Assembly: GCA_020002185.1 (NCBI GenBank)
Contig: CM034544.1
Coordinates: forward strand, 33,983,066-34,047,065
Reading direction: 5' to 3'
Source of the DNA: Paraescarpia echinospica
Lineage: Eukaryota; Annelida; Polychaeta; Sabellida; Siboglinidae
DNA: 64,000 bases
Part shown: positions 59,862 through 64,000 of the stretch, in pieces
How the letters are laid out: every line of letters starts with the position of its first letter
Position numbering within the stretch: the first letter of the stretch is position 1
Translations under genes and position numbers: made by a program
Notes under the pieces: generated by a model
Told to the model about the DNA's origin: nothing
The model's input: only the letters and a program-made list of their open reading frames with translations
Databases searched by the model: none

Positions 59862-59972
59862 GCGGACGCACTCACCAAGTGCTACCCACCATTTGTGAAT
59901 TACTTCACAAACACGAAGGAGACTCTGAGAGACTGCGACAGGAACCTGCCTCGCTTCCACGCCTTCCTCAAG
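59862..59972 (+). CDS. ECT2: ECT2 exon 12 (DH domain)
   Basis: 37 codons, phase 0, between TTGGTTTCAG and AAG|GTCTGT. ADALTKCYPPFVNYFTNTKE and TLRDCDRNLPRFHAFLK match vertebrate SKDLVKTYPPFVNFFEMSKE and KPRFHAFLK. Its last 12 coding bases plus the donor are the seed of the minisatellite that follows, so many copies of this junction lie directly downstream. Confidence 0.97.
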
Positions 59973-61085
59973 GTCTGTGTGTGTTTTGGCCTTCCTCAAG
60001 GTCTGTGTGTGTTTTGGCCTTCCTCAAGGTCTGTGTGTGTTTTGGCCTTCCTCAAGGTCTGTGTGTTTTGGCCTTCCTCAAGGTCTGTGTGTGTTTTGGC
60101 CTTCCTCAAAGTCTGTGTGTATGTTTTGGCCTTCCTCAAGGTCTGTGTGTATGTTTTGGCTTTCCTCAAGGTCTGCGTGTTTTGGCCTTCCTCAAGGTCT
60201 GTGTGTATGTTTTGGCCTTCCTCAAGGTCTGTGTGTATGTTTTGGCCTTCCTCAAGGTCTGTGTGTATGTTGTGGCCTTCCTCAAGGTCTGTGTGTATGT
60301 TTTGGCCTTCCTCGAGGTCTGTGTGTATGTTTTGACCTTCCTCAAGGTCTGTGTGTATGTTTTAGCCTTCCTCAAGGTCTGTATGTATGTTTTGGCCTTC
60401 CTCAAGGTCTGTGTGTATCTTTTGGCTTTCCTCGAGGTCTGTGTGTATGTTTTGGCCTTCCTCAAGGTCTGTGTGTATGTTTTGGCCTTCCTCGAGGTCT
60501 GTGTGTATCTTTTGGCCTTCCTCGAGGTCTGTGTGTATCTTTTGGCCTTCCTCAAGGTCTGTGTGTATCTTTTGGCTTTCCTCGAGGTCTGTGTGTATGT
60601 TTTGGCCTTCCTCAAGGTCTGTGTGTATGTTTTGGCCTTCCTCGAGGTCTGTGTGTATCTTTTGGCCTTCCTCGAGGTCTGTGTGTATCTTTTGGCCTTC
60701 CTCAAGGTCTGTGTGTATCTTTTGGCTTTCCTCGAGGTCTGTGTGTATGTTTTGGCCTTCCTCAAGGTCTGTGTGTATGTTTTGGCCTTCCTCGAGGTCT
60801 GTGTGTATCTTTTGGCCTTCCTCGAGGTCTGTGTGTATGTTTTGGCCTTCCTCGAGGTCTGTGTGTATGTTTTGACCTTCCTCAAGGTCTGTGTGTATGT
60901 TTTAGCCTTCCTCAAGGTCTGTGTGTATGTTTTGGCCTTCCTCAAGGTCTGTGTGTATCTTTTGGCTTTCCTCGAGGTCTGTGTGTATGTTTTGGCCTTC
61001 CTCAAGGTCTGTGTGTATGTTTTGGCCTTCCTCGAGGTCTGTGTGTATGTTTTGGCTTCCTCAAGGTGCGTGTGTATGTTTTGAA
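59961..61085. repeat. 30-bp minisatellite made of the exon 12 end plus 5' splice site, about 38 copies
   Basis: The unit GCCTTCCTCAAGGTCTGTGT plus GTATGTTTTG begins within exon 12 (coding GCCTTCCTCAAG, then GTCTGTGTGT of the intron) and is reiterated to about 61085. Early units are 26-28 bp, later ones 30 bp. Variants are CTCGAGG for CTCAAGG and ATCTTTTG for ATGTTTTG. A five-unit, 150-bp order of variants is repeated at 60421-60570 and 60571-60720 and begins again at 60721. Each unit retains an AAG|GTCTGT or GAG|GTCTGT potential donor. Confidence 0.96.
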
Positions 61086-61394
61086 GCACCTCGCCACTGT
61101 GGTATCTAACTCACAGGGCTAGCTGTTAGAGTGTGCTGTTGTTTCAGTGGTAGGGTGAACTGATAAGACATGTTTGCTACCTGTCTGTGTCATGATAACT
61201 TGTTGGGGTGACACCACAGGATGACACAGTAATGGTGTAAGAAGGATCAGGAGTGTTGATATAGATAGTAAAATAAATAAGTATCAAAATATGATTCTTT
61301 TGGATTAAAGGCAGAAACTAGAGGAGAAAGATAGTTCTGCCGGATGGGTAGAAAGTCTGCTGAACAGTTTCTACCGTGCGGGCAGAAATGTGCC

Positions 61395-62158
61395 AACCCT
61401 GGTAGACAAGAAAGGGGTGTGACCTCAATGTTTGTGTGTATCTAGGTGTGTACGACAAGAAAGGGGTGTTACCTCAATGTTTGTATGTGTCTAGCTGTGT
61501 AAGACAAGAAAGGGGTGTGATGTTAATGTGTGTGTCTAGGTGTGTACAACAAGAAAGGGGTGTGACCTCAATGTGTGTGTCTAGGTGTGTACAACAAGAA
61601 AGGGGTGTGACCTCAATGTTTGTATGTGTCTAGCTGTGTAAGACAAGAAAGGGGTGTGATGTTAATGTGTGTGTCTAGGTGTGTACAACAAGAAAGGGGT
61701 GTGATCTCAATGTGTGTGTCTAGGTGTGTACAACAAGAAAGGGGTGTGATCTCAATGTGTGTGTCTAGGTGTGTACAACAAGAAAGGGGTGTGACCTCAA
61801 TGTTTGTGTGTGTCTAGGTGTGTACGACAAGAAAGGGGTGTGACCTCAATGTTTGTATGTGTCTAGCTGTGTAAGACAAGAAAGGGGTGTGATCTCAATG
61901 TGTGTGTCTAGGTGTGTACAACAAGAAAGGGGTGTGACCTCAATGTTTGTGTGTGTCTAGGTGTGTATGACAAGAAAGGGGTGTGATCTCAATGTTTGTG
62001 TGTGTCTAGGTGTGTCTAGATGTATGTGTGTGTCTAGGTGTGTCTAGGTGTGTCAGACAAGACAGAAATGTGGCCTCAGTCTTTGTCTCTGTGTCTAGGT
62101 GTGTCAGACAAGGCAGGAGTGTGGCCTCAGTGTTTGTGTATGCGTCTAGGTGTGTCAG
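61395..62158. repeat. minisatellite of about 40-57 bp containing the exon 13 acceptor and exon start
   Basis: Units share GTGT(C/A)TAGGTGTGTACAACA, AGAAAGGGGTGTGACCTCAA and TGT. The two units nearest exon 13 (about 62040-62145) read TCTAGGTGTGTCAGACAAG and CAG(G/A)A(G/A)TGTGGCCTCAG. These match the exon 13 junction itself, GTCTAGGTGTGTCAG|ACAA followed by AACAGGAGTGTGGCC. Earlier units diverge progressively. About 16 units in all. Confidence 0.92.
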
Positions 62159-62246
62159 ACAAAACAGGAGTGTGGCCGACAGACCCTGACAGAACTCCTT
62201 ATTCGACCTGTGCAGCGACTGCCCAGCGTACTACTCATTCTCAAAG
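62159..62246 (+). CDS. ECT2: ECT2 exon 13 (DH domain, conserved RPVQRLPS helix)
   Basis: Phase 0 entry after GGTGTGTCAG, phase 1 exit at AAAG|GTTAGT. TKQECGRQTLTELLIRPVQR then LPSVLLILK matches vertebrate PECGRQSLVELLIRPVQRLP and SVALLLND, including the near-invariant DH helix that contacts the GTPase. It is enclosed by junction-derived minisatellites on both sides, so the functional splice sites lie among look-alikes. Confidence 0.96.
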
Positions 62247-63758
62247 GTTAGTGTCTTCTTCATTCAAACAGCGTACATGCTCAAATGTCTCTCAAATCGT
62301 AGTGCTTCATTCATACAGCAACATGCTCAAATGTCTCTCAAGTCCTAGTGCTTCATTCAGACAGCATACATGCTCAAATGTCTCTCAAGTCCTAGTGCTT
62401 CATTCATACAGCTACATGCTCAAATGTCTCTCAAGTCTTAGTGCTTCATTCAGACAGCGTACATGCTCAAATGTCTCTCAAGTCCTAGTACTTCATTCAG
62501 ACAGCATACATGCTCAAATGTCTCTCAAGTCCTAGTGCTTCATTCATACAGCTACATGCTCAAATGTCTCTCAAGTCCTAGTGCTTCATTCATACAGCTA
62601 CATGCTCAAATGTCTCTCAAGTCTTAGTACTTCATTCATACAGCTACATGCTCAAATGTCTCTCAAGTCCTAGTACTTCATTCATACAGCTACATGCTCA
62701 AATGTGTCTCAAGTCCTAGTGCTTCATTCATACAGCTACATGCTCAAATGTTTCTCAAGTCTTAGTGCTTCATTCAGACAGCATACATGCTCAAATGTCT
62801 CTCAAGTCCTAGTACTTCATTCAGACAGCGTACATGCTCAAATGTCTCTCAAGTCCTAGTGCTTCATTCAGACAGCGTACATGCTCAAATGTCTCTCAAG
62901 TCTTAATACTTCATTCAGACAGCGTACATGCTCAAATGTCTCTAAAGTCCTAGTACTTCATTCAGACAGCGTACATGCTCAAATGTCTCTCAAGTCTTAA
63001 TGCTTCATTCAGACAGCGTACATACTCAAATGTCTCTCAAGTCCTAGTACTTCATTCAGACAGCGTACATGCTCAAATGTCTCTCAAGTCCTAGTACTTC
63101 ATTCATACAGCTACATGCTCAAATGTATCTCAAGTCCTAGTACTTCATTCAGACAGCATACATGCTCAAATGTCTCTCAAGTCCTAGTGCTTAATTCAGA
63201 CAGCGTACATGCTCAAATGTCTCTCAAGTCCTAGTACTTCATTCAGACAGCGTACATGCTCAAATGTCTCTCAAGTCTTAATGCTTCATTCAGACAGCGT
63301 ACATACTCAAATGTCTCTCAAGTCCTAGTACTTCATTCAGACAGCGTACATGCTCAAATGTCTCTCAAGTCTTAATGCTTCATTCAGACAGCGTACATGC
63401 TCAAATGTCTCTCAAGTCCTAGTACTTCATTCAGACAGCGTACATGCTCAAATGTCTCTCAAGTCCTAGTACTTCATTCATACAGCTACATGCTCAAATG
63501 TCTCTCAAGTCCTAGTACTTCATTCAGACAGCGTACATGCTCAAATGTCTCTCAAGTCCTAGTGCTTAATTCAGACAGCGTACATGCTCAAATGTCTCTC
63601 AAGTCCTAGTGCTTAATTCAGAGAGCGTACATGCTGAAATGTCTCTCAAGTCCTAGTACTTCATTCAGACAGCATACATGCTCAAATGTCTCTCAAGTCC
63701 TAGTACTTCATTCAGACAGCGTACATGCTCAAATGTCTCTCAAGTCCTAGTGCTTAAA
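62230..63758. repeat. 46-48-bp minisatellite derived from the exon 13 end, about 31 copies
   Basis: The unit is CAGCGTACATGCTCAAATGT, CTCTCAAGTCCTAGT and (A/G)CTTCATTCAGA. The exon 13 end CAGCGTACTACTC..ATTCTCAAAG plus intron GTTAGTGTCTTCTTCATTCA can be aligned to it along its whole length with small gaps. A shorter variant has CATACAGCTACATG. The donor is altered within the units (CTCAAGTCCTAGT), so most copies are weak splice sites. Confidence 0.94.
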
Positions 63759-63946
63759 ATGTTTTAAATGTCTGCATGCTTGGATTGAGCACATGTTTTG
63801 ATACATAATTTGTCTTATTTCTGTCGAGGCATACATGCACCAAAGGCGTCACAGGCTTGAACATGTTTTTCACATTAATATAATTTATTTATTTGTTGAA
63901 GGCCTTAGAATGTTTTGTGTTCTATTATGTGGATACTGTTCGGCAG

Positions 63947-64000
63947 AAATGCTGAAACGGACAGAAGAGAAGAATCTGGACTACAGGCAGCTGGAAAAGG
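63947..64000 (+). CDS. ECT2: ECT2 exon 14 (DH domain), cut by window end
   Basis: Enters in phase 1 after TACTGTTCGGCAG. It encodes MLKRTEEKNLDYRQLEK, aligned with DLKKHTADENPDKSTLEKA of vertebrate ECT2, and runs off the window. The remaining DH helices, PH domain and C-terminal membrane-binding tail lie beyond base 64000. About 580 residues of the protein are covered here against roughly 880-910 in vertebrates. Confidence 0.9.

Noticed and set aside
59846..61122. Frames of 300-400 codons across the 30-bp array, on both strands
   Set aside because: Shadows of the repeat. The longest forward frame is not the frame of ECT2 exon 12, and the exon has a good donor at 59973.

Overview
This window is animal nuclear DNA. 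It has intron-split genes with GT-AG junctions, tRNA-derived SINE relics, pogo, hAT and TTAA-type DNA transposons, a Penelope-like relic, and an exceptional load of microsatellites and minisatellites. Codon-level similarity to a peptide-type class A GPCR and to the metazoan cytokinesis RhoGEF ECT2 makes it bilaterian. The repeat style suggests a marine invertebrate, perhaps a lophotrochozoan such as a mollusc; that is inference, and no species can be named.

Layout. 1-20.4 kb: no confident gene. It holds a 50-bp array at the left edge, a 2.65-kb array of a 21-bp unit, CAG, GA, CA and GTAT microsatellites, a 13-copy 68-bp array, diverged SINE copies, a LINE reverse-transcriptase tail and two pairs of unnamed dispersed repeats. 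One minus-strand open segment near 15.0-15.3 kb looks like a possible terminal exon. 20.9-28.0 kb: a three-exon rhodopsin-family GPCR gene on the plus strand (397 codons if the first ATG is used). Its first intron holds a long inverted-repeat (foldback) structure, with a 19-bp minisatellite in one arm only. 28-37 kb: intergenic, with an almost complete but broken pogo/Tigger-type transposon (31.5-34.4 kb) whose transposase is split by a frameshift and an antisense SINE, then a 57-bp array with a three-unit super-repeat.

39.1-64.0 kb: the 5' half or more of ECT2 on the plus strand, 14 coding exons, running off the right edge. Visible parts are the three N-terminal BRCT repeats, the basic nuclear-localisation linker and the first part of the DH (RhoGEF) domain. 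The rest of DH, PH and the C-terminus lie outside. In animals ECT2 docks on centralspindlin through its BRCT repeats and activates RhoA at the cell equator for cytokinesis. The introns are crowded: a hAT-type element ends 45 bp before an exon, a TTAA-flanked element can be proved by an empty paralogous site, and a 3.3-kb 39-bp minisatellite fills another intron.

The most unusual observation is in the last 4 kb. Three minisatellites around two neighbouring ECT2 exons appear to be built from copies of the exon-intron junctions. One array repeats an exon end with its 5' splice site about 38 times, the next carries an acceptor plus exon start, and the third derives from the next exon's end. The two genes have no evident functional link; they are simply neighbours on the same strand.
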